DNA of 44,132 nucleotides from an uncultured Collinsella sp. (GTDB taxonomy: Bacteria; Actinomycetota; Coriobacteriia; Coriobacteriales; Coriobacteriaceae): assembly GCA_900548255.1 (NCBI GenBank), contig URKH01000006.1, positions 1-44,132 of the forward strand. The letters are read 5' to 3'. Of the stretch, positions 1 to 7,894 are shown one piece after another. Both the position numbers and the translations under genes were made by a program. Positions within the stretch are counted from its first letter, which is position 1. Each line of letters opens with the position of its first letter. The notes under the pieces are model-generated. The model was not told the origin of the DNA. It searched no databases and saw nothing but the letters and a program-made list of their open reading frames with translations.

Positions 1-23
1 TCCTCGGCAACGAAACTCTTCAT
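1..23 (-). CDS. 5' end of an unidentified gene running off the window
   Basis: An ATG on the minus strand at 21-23 follows a good ribosome binding site (GAAGGGAG, 6-8 bases upstream). Only seven complete codons (MKSFVAE) are inside the window, so no function can be given. It lies downstream of pckA, beyond a strong terminator, so it probably has its own promoter or is read at low level from pckA. Confidence 0.35.
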
Positions 24-67
24 GTGCTCTCCCTTCATAGCATGCGCCCGAGCCCGGGTGCCTAAAC

Positions 68-124
68 AAAAAGCGCCCTTACGACGGCCACCTTCAAAGT
101 CCTACGGTGCCGCCACAAGAGCGC
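68..124 (-). terminator. Long-stem rho-independent terminator after pckA
   Basis: Read on the minus strand, GCGCTCTT (117-124) pairs with AAGGGCGC (73-80). Inside that, GGCGGCACC pairs with GGTGGCCGTC, giving one long hairpin. It is followed directly by TTTTT (68-72). It would end pckA transcription. Confidence 0.6.
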
Positions 125-194
125 TTACGCTGCCCCCATCCGGAGAAGGGAGCGATATGTTAGGCGTATTGTAACCCGAGTCATCCGCGCGAGT

Positions 195-236
195 AAAACC
201 ACCACAAAGGTGCCCTGTCCCCTTTATGGTGGTTTT
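195..236. repeat. Intergenic hairpin of the CAAAGGGGACAGG family
   Basis: AAAACCACCACAAAGG (195-210) and CCTTTATGGTGGTTTT (221-236) are inverted copies with one mismatch and a 10-base loop. The same design occurs at 32248-32285, and a shorter version at 8120-8150. It sits just beyond the pckA stop codon and, with A/T runs on both outer sides, could act as a bidirectional terminator. Confidence 0.7.
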
Positions 237-251
237 GGGTCTGAGGCGACG

Positions 252-1922
252 CTAGTGGCGAAGTCCCAGCAGGCCGTGGCCGCGATGACGGGCGTCGGCG
301 TGCACCTGAGCGTGCGGACCGGCGGCCTTGACGGATTCGGGCAGGTGCGAGTACTTCTTCTCGAAGTTCTCCTCGAACATCACGGCCAAGTTGTGCGCGG
401 CCTCGTCGTAGCGAGCGGTGCTCTGCCAATACTGGCGCGGCACCAGGATGCCGTCGGGTACGCCGTGGCACGTGGTGGGAATGTCGACGTTAAAGATGTC
501 GTCGTGCACGAACTCGCTGTCCTCGATGGTACCGTCGAGGGCGCGGGCCACCAGGGCGCGCGTGTAGGCAAGCTCGATGCGATGACCCACGCCGTAGCCG
601 CCGCCGATCCAGCCGGTGTTGACCAGGTACACACGCGTGCGGCCGTCGGCGATGCGCTCACCGAGCATCTTGGCATAGACCATGGGGTCGAGCGGCATAA
701 ACGGCTCGCCAAACAGCGAAGAGAACGTGGGCGTGGGCTCGGTGACGCCGACCTCGGTGCCGGGGATCTTGGCCGTAAAGCCCGTCACAAAGTGATACAT
801 GGCGGCGTCGGCCGTCAGGCGCGAGATGGGCGGCAGCACGCCAAAGGCATCGCAGGTCAGGAAGAGCACGACGCTTGGAGTGGTGCCCATGCCCTTGGTC
901 CACGCGTTGGGAATGTGCTCCACAGGGTATGCCACGCGCGTGTTGTGCGTGATCGAGATGTCGTCGTAGTTGGGCTTGCGGTTCTCGTCGAGCACCACGT
1001 TTTCGCAGATCGCGCCAAAGCGGACAGCGTTGAAGATCTCGGGCTCGTGGAACGCGTCCAGGCCCTCGCATTTGGCGTAGCAGCCACCTTCGATGTTGAA
1101 GATGCCCATGTCGGACCAACCGTGCTCGTCGTCGCCGATCAGCAGCCGCGTGGGGTTGGCCGAAAGCGTGGTCTTGCCCGTGCCCGAAAGGCCAAAGAAC
1201 ACGGCGGTCTCGTGCGTGACGGGATCCATGCTGGCCGAGCAGTGCATGGGTAGCACGTCGTCCTCGACGGGCAGCAGGTAATTCATGACGCTGAAGATGG
1301 ACTTTTTGATTTCGCCGGAGTAACCGGTGCCGGCAACCAAAATCACGCGCTCCTGGAAGTTGATGACCACGGCGGCGCTGGAGTTGAGGCCCTTAATGGC
1401 GGGATCGCACTGGTAGCCGGGAGCGGCGAGCACGCAGAAGTCCGGCTCGCCGGTGCGTGCGATTTCACGGGCAAGCGGGCGGGCGAGCATCTGCTTAATA
1501 AAGAGTGCCTGGCTGGCACGCTCGCAGGCAACGAGCAGTCGACGCGTGTGGTTGCGGTCGGCGCCGGCCATGCCGCGGGTGACGAACACATCGCGCTCGT
1601 TGAGGTAGTTGACGATACCGGCCTTGATGGTCTCGTAGCTCTCGATCGAAAGCGGTCGGTTGACGGCGCCCCAGGCGATCTTGTCGTGCACGTCGGGCGT
1701 GTCGACGATAAAGCGGTCGTTGGGCGAACGGCCGGTGCGCTCCCCCGTCTCGATCACGAGTGCGCCATTGGATGCCATGCGGCCTTCTTCGCGGCGGATG
1801 GCGTGCTCGACGAGCTCCGCGGCGGGTAGATCGACCAGCAGACGGGGCTGATTCTCGGCGGGATCTTCGACCAGCGTAATACCAAAGTTGGACAGAACTT
1901 CTGCAGGGGTAACACCAGGCAT
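252..1922 (-). CDS. pckA: Phosphoenolpyruvate carboxykinase (ATP)
   Basis: Interconverts oxaloacetate + ATP and PEP + CO2 + ADP in the cytoplasm. In fermentative gut anaerobes it often runs in the PEP-carboxylating direction toward C4 acids. The P-loop GLSGTGKTT is near residue 243 and is followed by the family motif GDDEHGWSD. RTGRSPNDRF near the N terminus and the IEGGCYAKCEGL segment are also diagnostic of ATP-type PEPCK. The length of 556 residues is close to the usual ~540. I start at the ATG at 1920-1922 because AAAGGAGG lies just upstream; the reading frame stays open further upstream but without a better start. The last ~20 residues (AQVHADARHRGHGLLGLRH) are a His/Arg-rich tail I do not recognise from the family, so a small 3' frameshift is possible. 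Monocistronic, with terminator-like hairpins downstream. Confidence 0.95.
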   Translation of the reverse strand: MPGVTPAEVLSNFGITLVEDPAENQPRLLVDLPAAELVEHAIRREEGRMASNGALVIETGERTGRSPNDRFIVDTPDVHDKIAWGAVNRPLSIESYETIKAGIVNYLNERDVFVTRGMAGADRNHTRRLLVACERASQALFIKQMLARPLAREIARTGEPDFCVLAAPGYQCDPAIKGLNSSAAVVINFQERVILVAGTGYSGEIKKSIFSVMNYLLPVEDDVLPMHCSASMDPVTHETAVFFGLSGTGKTTLSANPTRLLIGDDEHGWSDMGIFNIEGGCYAKCEGLDAFHEPEIFNAVRFGAICENVVLDENRKPNYDDISITHNTRVAYPVEHIPNAWTKGMGTTPSVVLFLTCDAFGVLPPISRLTADAAMYHFVTGFTAKIPGTEVGVTEPTPTFSSLFGEPFMPLDPMVYAKMLGERIADGRTRVYLVNTGWIGGGYGVGHRIELAYTRALVARALDGTIEDSEFVHDDIFNVDIPTTCHGVPDGILVPRQYWQSTARYDEAAHNLAVMFEENFEKKYSHLPESVKAAGPHAQVHADARHRGHGLLGLRH

Positions 1923-1996
1923 GGGGCCTCCTTTAAAAACGCGACACGTGGACGCGGCGCGCACTTTACTCACGTAAAGCCCGTTGTACCCGATAT

Positions 1997-2012
1997 GCAA
2001 AAACGTTTTTGC
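1997..2012. promoter_or_regulatory. Palindromic operator-like site upstream of pckA
   Basis: GCAAAAACGTTTTTGC is a perfect 16-base palindrome with a central CG, the layout typical of LacI/CcpA-family operators. It lies 75 bases upstream of the pckA start. A second smaller palindrome, CTTTACtcacGTAAAG, is at 1964-1979. Binding by a LacI-type regulator is inference. The rest of the gap 1923-2301 holds the repeats at 2141-2199 and the promoter of the next gene. Confidence 0.45.
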
Positions 2013-2140
2013 GGCAACGGCGAAGCGCCCGCCCAACGGTCAAAAATCGCAGGCAAGCGGCCTAGTCATTAGGGACGTTTTTAAACGACTAATCGTTGGG
2101 GACACTCTTGAACAGGCAACAACCAAGGAGCGTCCCCGGA

Positions 2141-2199
2141 TGCCGGCACTTAGGGACGTTCCCAAAGTGCCGGCACAAAAAGAGCGTCCCTAAGTGCCG
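2141..2199. repeat. GTGCCGGCA intergenic repeat with inverted arms
   Basis: TGCCGGCACTTAGGGA (2141-2156) and TTCCCAAAGTGCCGGCA (2159-2175) form a near-perfect inverted repeat around CG. A further partial copy continues to 2199 (GAGCGTCCCTAAGTGCCG). The unit at 2167-2199 matches 42168-42200 at most positions, so this is a dispersed repeat family in this genome rather than a gene. Confidence 0.6.
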
Positions 2200-2301
2200 T
2201 CTACTGAATGGCGCCGCCGAAATTATCGAACAACCTGTTCAAAAACACGAACGAACACCGTCGCGTCTATACTAGAGCGCAGCAATAGAAAGGACTCCGC
2301 T

Positions 2302-3876
2302 TTGAGCATCACGCCCATCGATAGCATTCGCCGCGCCATCGCCCGCCGCAATGGCGTCGCCGACCCCACCGTATCGGACGGGGCGCACGGGCAGGGCGGA
2401 CGCATCGAGAACGGCCTGTTCCCCGCATCGCACACCGCCGAGGAGCTCGCACGAATCCAAGAGCTAAGCCAGCGTAACGCCGGCGGTCCCGACAGCAGCC
2501 AGGCCACACGCCGTCGCCGCGAGCGCGATCGCCAGCCCGGCCCCATCCACCGCATGGTCAATGCCTGGTGGAACCGCCTGCTCGGAGCCGTCTACGGCGG
2601 CGGCTTCTCCACGCAAGAAGCCGAGTACGAAGATCACGCCACCCGTCGCGACTACCTTTGGAATACCCTGGGCACCGCCGTATGGGGCATGGCGTTTCCG
2701 TTGCTCACCATCGTGTCCACACAGCTCGTGGGCGCCGAGGAGGCTGGCAAATTCTCCATCGCCTTTGTCACTGGCACGCCCATCATGATCGCGTGCAACT
2801 ACGGCGTGCGCAATTTCCAGGTCTCGGACATCGACGAAAAGACGTCCTTTGCCTCTTACCAGCTCAACCGCTGGATCTGCGGAGCGCTCGCGCTGGCATG
2901 CGGCCTGGTATACAGCAGCGCCCGCGGCTACGATGCGCAGATGGCCACAATCGGCCTGGGCGTCTACCTGTATAAGGTGATCGACGGCATTGCCGACGTG
3001 TACGAGGGCCGCCTGCAGCAGGCCGACAAACTCTACCTGGCCGGCATGAGCCAAACGCTACGATCCGTCGGCGTCATCGCGGTCTTTAGCGTGGTACTGT
3101 TCCTCACGCGCAGCATGCCCATCGCGGCTATGGCCATGGGTGTTACCGCGATTGCCTCGCTCGTGCTGGTCACCGCCCCGCTCGCCCTGCTCGAAACCGA
3201 AAAATCGCGCCGTGTGAGCCTGCGCGAGGTCGGCCACCTGTTTGTCCAGTGCGCCCCGCTTTTTGGCGCGCTGTTCCTGTTCAACCTTATCGAGAGCATG
3301 CCCAAGTTCGTGATGGAAGGCACGCTGGCCTACAAGTATCAGCTGTACTTTAATGCCCTGTTCTTTCCGGCGCAGGCTATTTTGTTGAGCATTGGATTTA
3401 TCTATAAACCGCAGCTCCTGCGTTTGTCGAGCATTTGGGCTAATCCTCGCAAGCGTCGTCGCTTTGACCTGATTATTGTTGCCGTTATGGCACTGATCGT
3501 GGTCATCACCAGCGTGTGCGCCGCATTTATGGCAGGTCCCGGTATTCCCCTCATGAGCTTCATGTACGGCCTCAATTTTGAGCGCTACCGCACGCTGGCA
3601 CTGCTGATGGTTGTCGCCGGCGGCGTCACCGCGGCCATCGACTTTCTCTACGCCATCATCACGGTGCTGCGCCATGCCGGCGACGTCACCAAAATCTACC
3701 TGATCTGCTTCGCCGTAAGCGTAGTGCTGCCGGTGATCCTGATCAACCTGCTGGGTCTGATGGGCGCCGTGGTGAGCTACCTAGCCATCATGGCCCTACT
3801 CCTGGTGCTGCTGATTATCGAATACGCCCACATCCGCCAACGCATCGAGCGCGACCGCAACCCCTACGGCGCCTAA
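2302..3876 (+). CDS. Polytopic membrane protein, polysaccharide flippase-like (MATE/Wzx superfamily)
   Basis: A 524-residue integral membrane protein. The first ~120 residues are hydrophilic and Arg-rich. After that come about 12-14 hydrophobic segments, ending in a strongly hydrophobic stretch and a short basic tail. The overall pattern resembles O-antigen/capsule flippases, which move lipid-linked saccharides across the membrane; I see no decisive motif and the substrate is unknown. The start is TTG at 2302: AAAGGA is ten bases upstream and the frame upstream of it overlaps repeat DNA. A TATACT -10 hexamer at 2268-2273 lies 29 bases before the start, with no clear -35. No glycosyltransferase neighbours are present, which leaves its pathway open. 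Confidence 0.7.
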   Translation: MSITPIDSIRRAIARRNGVADPTVSDGAHGQGGRIENGLFPASHTAEELARIQELSQRNAGGPDSSQATRRRRERDRQPGPIHRMVNAWWNRLLGAVYGGGFSTQEAEYEDHATRRDYLWNTLGTAVWGMAFPLLTIVSTQLVGAEEAGKFSIAFVTGTPIMIACNYGVRNFQVSDIDEKTSFASYQLNRWICGALALACGLVYSSARGYDAQMATIGLGVYLYKVIDGIADVYEGRLQQADKLYLAGMSQTLRSVGVIAVFSVVLFLTRSMPIAAMAMGVTAIASLVLVTAPLALLETEKSRRVSLREVGHLFVQCAPLFGALFLFNLIESMPKFVMEGTLAYKYQLYFNALFFPAQAILLSIGFIYKPQLLRLSSIWANPRKRRRFDLIIVAVMALIVVITSVCAAFMAGPGIPLMSFMYGLNFERYRTLALLMVVAGGVTAAIDFLYAIITVLRHAGDVTKIYLICFAVSVVLPVILINLLGLMGAVVSYLAIMALLLVLLIIEYAHIRQRIERDRNPYGA

Positions 3877-3889
3877 TTCGAATCAATTT

Positions 3890-4064
3890 GAAGAAAAGAA
3901 ACGTCGATGTTTTGGCACCGACAGCGAGCAGTCTCGAAGTGCCCCAGGTTGGCGCGAAGGAGGAGCGACGCGTACTTCTGTACGCGAGCGACGGTTTGAG
4001 CGACAAGGTGGGGTGCTTCGGGGCTGCGCAGCGTCAACGTGACCGCCGTTCGGTAGAACGGCGG
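3890..4064. repeat. GC-rich repeat-like intergenic block ending in a hairpin
   Basis: Between two convergent genes. It contains a palindrome GCGTACttctGTACGC (around 3969-3984) and ends in a perfect hairpin, CCGCCGTTC-ggta-GAACGGCGG (4043-4064), that could terminate either side although no T-run follows. An open frame of 66 codons crosses the block, but it has no ribosome binding site and unbiased codon use, so I read it as a structured repeat or processed remnant, not a gene. Confidence 0.4.
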
Positions 4065-4071
4065 AACAAGG

Positions 4072-4911
4072 TTATTCTCCAGGGTTGATATTCGCGTAGA
4101 ACTCCGCGCCATCATCCAGGCGCAGGATCCCGACGCGGCCGAACTCGGAGCCGGTGGCGGCGGCGCAGTCGATATCGATACGATCGGGCACGCCGGCGGT
4201 ATCCTCGCCACCCAGGCGCACAATCTGCCCGCGGCCCGACTCCTCATCAAGCCCCGCCAGGCCGCCAACCTCGCAATAGCGCCCAAGCGACACCGTGGGC
4301 GTGTGGCCGCTCACCACGACCGGACCCTCGCCCTCGGCAGAAAGCAGTCCCGTCGGCGCATCCCAATAGCCGTGACGAATCCACAGCAGGTCATCGGACG
4401 ACTGCACCGCGAGCATCTGCTGCAGCAGCTCGCGATCGGCACCCACCGCTCCGACGCCATCGGCACAATCGACGCCATGCTCAAGTAAAAACGCGCGCGC
4501 CGCCTTCATCTCGATTCCAGCATGTACCAGCAGATACGGGCGCTCCTCGGTCTCGGCCACCGCGTAGAGCGGCAGCGCGGCCATCCATCGCACGAGCTCC
4601 TCGTATGCCTCAAATTCCATGTCGTTGAGCTGCTCGCGCGTCGTCCAGCCACCGTTGATATCCCAGGTCTCGGCATCGAGCGGATCCTGGCCAATGATGG
4701 CATCGAGCATGATCTGCTCGTGATTGCCCTTGAGAACGCGGGCGTTAGGCAGCGAGCGCACGAGCTTAATAACGCCGACCGGATCGGGCCCGCGATCGAT
4801 CATGTCGCCCAGCACGTACAGCGTGTCGTCGGACGTCAACGAAATCTTGGACAGGGCCTCGTCAAGCGCACGCACGTGCCCGTGAGCATCAGATGTCACA
4901 TAGATCGCCAT
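4072..4911 (-). CDS. PPP-family metallophosphatase (Ser/Thr phosphatase or Ap4A hydrolase type)
   Basis: Hydrolyses phosphoesters with a two-metal centre. The family motifs are in order: SDAHGH at 7-12 (usual form D-x-H-G), GDMIDRG at 35-41, GNHE at 62-65, then VHAG and GHTP further on, which supply the remaining metal-binding histidines. At 279 residues it fits the PrpA/ApaH-like bacterial group; whether it acts on phosphoproteins or dinucleotides cannot be told from sequence. Start ATG at 4911 with AAGGAGAGG upstream. Convergent with the flippase-like gene and divergent from the antiporter; a TTCAAGTTGAA-type inverted repeat lies in the 253-base gap at about 4962-4976. Confidence 0.85.
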   Translation of the reverse strand: MAIYVTSDAHGHVRALDEALSKISLTSDDTLYVLGDMIDRGPDPVGVIKLVRSLPNARVLKGNHEQIMLDAIIGQDPLDAETWDINGGWTTREQLNDMEFEAYEELVRWMAALPLYAVAETEERPYLLVHAGIEMKAARAFLLEHGVDCADGVGAVGADRELLQQMLAVQSSDDLLWIRHGYWDAPTGLLSAEGEGPVVVSGHTPTVSLGRYCEVGGLAGLDEESGRGQIVRLGGEDTAGVPDRIDIDCAAATGSEFGRVGILRLDDGAEFYANINPGE

Positions 4912-5164
4912 GGTACGCCTCTCCTTGCATTGCGGCCAAAGCCCGGCGCCGCAACTAAAACTTCAAGTTGAACTTAAACGTTACCCATTGTACTCCGTTG
5001 CAATAAAGCTGGAAAGGGTTTCCGAGCAGAGGCAAAGACGGCAGCCGTCTATGACGATATCGCGCACGCCCGCAATCCAACCCCATAAACCCACCATCTT
5101 TGGGTACAAATAACCGCAGACAACTAACCGTGCCACGCCAACCACCCAGGAGCGGACACCATCC

Positions 5165-6766
5165 ATGAACCAGATCCTTCTTTTTATCGGCCTCGTCATC
5201 ATTTTGTGCCTGACCATCAAACCCGTCGGCAAAAAGCTCCCCTTCCCCACCCTGCTTATCTTTATCGCGCTCGGCATGCTGCTGGGCGTCAACGGCCCGG
5301 CGCATATCGACTTTAGCGACTACGCACTCACCGAAACCGTCTGCAGCACGGCGCTATTGTTCATCATGTTCTACGGCGGCTTTAACACCAACATAGACCG
5401 CGCCAAGCCCGTCGCCGCGCCGGCGGTGCTGCTGAGCACGCTCGGCGTCGTCATCACCGCAGGCATCACCGGCGTGTTCGCCCACTTTGTGCTGGGCTTC
5501 GACTGGATCGGCGGCCTGCTGCTGGGATCGGTCGTGGCGTCCACCGACGCGGCCAGCGTCTTTAGCGTTCTGCGCGAGCACAGCCTTTCGCTGAGGGGCG
5601 GCACCGACTCGCTGCTCGAGGTCGAATCGGGCTCCAACGACCCCGTCGCCTACATGCTCACCGCCGTGCTCGCGACCCTCGCGGCGGGCGGCAATATCGA
5701 CATTCCCGTGCTGCTGACCAAGCAGATCATCCTGGGCGTGGGGCTGGGCCTTGCCATCGGCTGGACATCCAGCCGTCTGATTGAGCGCGCACACGCAACG
5801 GCCGAAGGCGCGCAGACCATCTTCTTGTTCGCCGTGGCCATCGTCGCCTACGCGCTGCCGAGCTATCTGGGCGGCAACGGCTTTTTGGCCGTATACCTGG
5901 CAGGCATTGTGCTGGGCGCGAGCGACATCACCGGCAAGGTCGAGATGGTGCACTTCTTCGACACCCTCACCGAGATGGCCGAGATGACCATCTTCTTCTT
6001 GCTGGGCCTGCTCGTGACGCCCGCCCGCCTGCCGCAAATGCTACTGCCGGGCCTGGCACTCATGGCGTTTATGCTCTTCGTGAGCCGCCCCATCGCCGTC
6101 GGTGTGCTGTTGGCGCCCTTTAAGACGAACCCTCGCCAGGTAGCGCTCGTAAGCTGGGCTGGCCTGCGCGGCGCGGCTTCGGTCGTCTTTAGCCTCTTTG
6201 CCGTGGTGGCCGGCGTTCCCGGTGGTCACGACCTGTTTGACCTGGTGTTTGTGATTGCCGTGTCGAGCATTGTGGTGCAGGGCTCGCTGCTGCCGGCGGT
6301 GGCGAAAAAGCTCGACATGATCGACGCAGAAGGCGACGTGCGCCGCACGTTTAACGACTACCGCGACGAAGACGGCATGTCGTTCGTCAAGCTCAAGGTG
6401 GGCGCGGGTCATCCGTTTGCCGGACGCTCGCTCGCCGATATTGGCAGCGCTACGAACATGCTCGTCGTCCTGGTGCTGCGCGACGGCGCGCACCCGGTGT
6501 TACCCAATGGCGATACCGTAATCGAGGAAGGCGACCTGTTGGTGATGGCTGCCCCAACATTTGAAGAGCGTGCCGAGGTTACGCTGCGCGAGGTCACCGT
6601 AACGCCCCACGGTCGCCTGGCCGGCCAGCGCCTGCGCGACGTGCCGCAAGGCAAGCACCCCTTTATCGTCGTGATGCTCAAGCGCGACGGCCAAACGATC
6701 ATCCCCGACGGCAACACCCTCATATACGCCGGCGACGAAGCCGTCATCGCCACCCTGGCATCGTAG
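5165..6766 (+). CDS. CPA1-family K+(or Na+)/H+ antiporter with RCK_C domains (NhaP2/CvrA-like)
   Basis: An inner-membrane monovalent cation/proton antiporter. Residues 1-390 hold about 12 membrane segments, including the conserved stretches GSVVASTDAA and ESGSNDP that carry the acidic exchange residues of the CPA1 family. After a linker come two TrkA-C (RCK_C)-like modules at about 415-460 and 475-533, ending in YAGDEAVIATL. These domains bind nucleotides or ions and gate K+-linked antiporters. The 533 residues are near the NhaP2 length. The ribosome binding site AGGAG is 12-13 bases from the ATG, a little long. It stands alone and is closed by the terminator at 6775-6818. Confidence 0.88.
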   Translation: MNQILLFIGLVIILCLTIKPVGKKLPFPTLLIFIALGMLLGVNGPAHIDFSDYALTETVCSTALLFIMFYGGFNTNIDRAKPVAAPAVLLSTLGVVITAGITGVFAHFVLGFDWIGGLLLGSVVASTDAASVFSVLREHSLSLRGGTDSLLEVESGSNDPVAYMLTAVLATLAAGGNIDIPVLLTKQIILGVGLGLAIGWTSSRLIERAHATAEGAQTIFLFAVAIVAYALPSYLGGNGFLAVYLAGIVLGASDITGKVEMVHFFDTLTEMAEMTIFFLLGLLVTPARLPQMLLPGLALMAFMLFVSRPIAVGVLLAPFKTNPRQVALVSWAGLRGAASVVFSLFAVVAGVPGGHDLFDLVFVIAVSSIVVQGSLLPAVAKKLDMIDAEGDVRRTFNDYRDEDGMSFVKLKVGAGHPFAGRSLADIGSATNMLVVLVLRDGAHPVLPNGDTVIEEGDLLVMAAPTFEERAEVTLREVTVTPHGRLAGQRLRDVPQGKHPFIVVMLKRDGQTIIPDGNTLIYAGDEAVIATLAS

Positions 6767-6774
6767 CGGCTATG

Positions 6775-6818
6775 GGGTAGCTAATTTGGGACGGGGGCTT
6801 TTTAGCTACCCAACTTTT
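6775..6818 (+). terminator. Terminator after the antiporter; left inverted repeat of the DUF3800 unit
   Basis: GGGTAGCTAA (6775-6784) pairs with TTAGCTACCC (6802-6811) and TTTTT follows at 6814-6818. The 6778-6811 segment recurs, inverted and nearly identical, at 7800-7832 on the far side of the DUF3800 gene. Confidence 0.7.
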
Positions 6819-6845
6819 TGTCACATTTCCATACCCGCAGGTAGA

Positions 6846-6874
6846 TTGACGAACATGTGTTTGGTTAGTATACT
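6846..6874 (+). promoter_or_regulatory. Strong sigma70-type promoter for the DUF3800 leader
   Basis: TTGACG at 6846-6851 and TATACT at 6869-6874 are separated by exactly 17 bases. Start of transcription is expected near 6881, which gives a leader of roughly 105 bases before the DUF3800 start codon. A second possible pair, TTGAAT (6881-6886) and TATAAA (6905-6910) with an 18-base spacer, lies just downstream. Confidence 0.65.
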
Positions 6875-6880
6875 TTCTAC

Positions 6881-6988
6881 TTGAATAAACTCCTCGTCTC
6901 GTGGTATAAAAGGGTTGCGTTCCTTTATGGAGGGCAGTCAAGGGCCGGGGGATCCCCCCGGCATTTTTGTTTTTAGGGAGACTGCATC
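6881..6988 (+). ncRNA. Structured leader RNA of the DUF3800 gene, with terminator hairpin
   Basis: Three nested structures can be seen. ATAAAaGG (6906-6913) pairs with CCTTTAT (6922-6928). GCAGTC (6934-6939) can pair with GACTGC (6980-6985), closing over an intrinsic terminator GCCGGGGG/CCCCCCGGC (6944-6962) followed by TTTTT. The ribosome binding site TTAGGGAGA overlaps the right side of the outer stem, so folding could control both read-through and translation. DUF3800 genes are known to be preceded by several distinct candidate structured RNAs (DUF3800-I and onward); whether this is one of those classes needs a covariance search. It could instead be a small RNA released from the leader. 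Confidence 0.5.
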
Positions 6989-7666
6989 ATGAGGGAGCTT
7001 TCCGTCTTCGTCGACGAATCCGGCAACTACGGAGGACAAAGTGCTAAGTACTATCTCGTTACGCTTGTTTTCCATGACCAGTCAGCGTCAGTTGTTGAGA
7101 TTATTTATCGCTACGAACACACACTTAGATCGCGTGGGCTTCCCGATATCCCCCTGCACATGAATCCCCTGATGCATGGCAATGAATCCTACAGGGGCAT
7201 GGACACCCACTTGCGGAATCGCCTTTTGTCGAGTTTTGCAACATTTGCCAACAAATGCCCCGTCACATACATGACGTTCAGCTACCAAAGAAACAAATTC
7301 AAAAGCGATGCGGCTATGTTCGCAAGAATGCGTCGTGACTTGATCCTCTTTTTGTTCGACAGACTTCAGTGTTTCCAAAGCTATGACGCTGTCAAAATCT
7401 ATTACGACGACGGGCAAAACGAGGTAACGGCCATCCTTCACGCTGCATTCGAATACGTTCTCGGAAGGCAGGCGGTCATTTATAAAGAATGTGACCCGAA
7501 GCACTTTAGGCTTCAGCAAATTGCTGACTACATCTGCGAAATCGAACTGGCGCAAATTAAATATGGACGCTCCGAGCAATCAAATACCGAGCAGATCTTC
7601 TTTGGAAACTATCGTGATTTCAAGAAAAATCATCTTAGAAAGATTCGCGCTAAACGTCTCTTGTAG
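6989..7666 (+). CDS. DUF3800 protein (putative RNase H-fold nuclease)
   Basis: A 225-residue protein with the DUF3800 hallmarks. VFVDESGN is at residues 7-13, KIYYDDGQ at 136-143 and LQQIADYIC at 175-183, placing conserved acidic residues at D9, D140/D141 and D180, as expected for an RNase H-like metal site. The C terminus is basic (FKKNHLRKIRAKRLL), consistent with nucleic acid binding. Function of the family is not settled; it is common in defence islands and mobile DNA and is often preceded by structured RNA, as here. Codon use and base composition are visibly more AT-rich than in the neighbouring antiporter, suggesting recent transfer. It lies 500 bases from the end of the BREX locus and is enclosed by inverted repeats. 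Confidence 0.8.
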   Translation: MRELSVFVDESGNYGGQSAKYYLVTLVFHDQSASVVEIIYRYEHTLRSRGLPDIPLHMNPLMHGNESYRGMDTHLRNRLLSSFATFANKCPVTYMTFSYQRNKFKSDAAMFARMRRDLILFLFDRLQCFQSYDAVKIYYDDGQNEVTAILHAAFEYVLGRQAVIYKECDPKHFRLQQIADYICEIELAQIKYGRSEQSNTEQIFFGNYRDFKKNHLRKIRAKRLL

Positions 7667-7727
7667 ACCCGGCACGTGGCTTCTGTTATAAAGATATCGG
7701 TACCCTCCAAGAGAGGGGCCTCCAAGA

Positions 7728-7754
7728 GCCGGGGTTTTACCCCCGGCATTTTTT
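7728..7754 (+). terminator. Terminator after the DUF3800 gene, similar to the one in its leader
   Basis: GCCGGGG-ttttac-CCCCGGC (7728-7747, approximate arms) followed by A and TTTTTT. The preceding bases from 7685 (GTTATAAAG ... TCCAAGAG) resemble the leader region before 6944 (GGTATAAAA ... TCAAGGG), so a diverged second copy of the leader RNA's 3' half seems to lie here. Confidence 0.7.
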
Positions 7755-7799
7755 ATGCGTAACGTCGCCGCAACTCCTACTTAGCCTCTAGGAAGATAC

Positions 7800-7832
7800 G
7801 GCTAGCTAAAAAGCCCTATCCCAAATTAACTA
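7800..7832 (-). repeat. Right inverted repeat of the DUF3800 unit
   Basis: Read on the minus strand this is TAGTTAATTTGGGATAGG followed by GCTTTTTAGCTAG. The copy at 6778-6811 reads TAGCTAATTTGGGACGGG followed by GGCTTTTTAGCTACC. They agree at all but a few positions and face each other across a ~1 kb unit containing only the DUF3800 gene and its RNA. Confidence 0.55.
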
Positions 7833-7894
7833 CATTTGAGTATTGGTCGTCCCGACTGGGGTCTCGTTGCGAGCAATTTGCGTCGCGCAAAACT

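Noticed and set aside
210..1253. Long open frame antisense to pckA
   Set aside because: It mirrors the codon bias of pckA, has no ribosome binding site and its translation is low-complexity Val/Ala/His/Arg.
3888..4088. 66-residue open frame after the flippase-like gene
   Set aside because: No start signal and it crosses a hairpin; better explained as a repeat.
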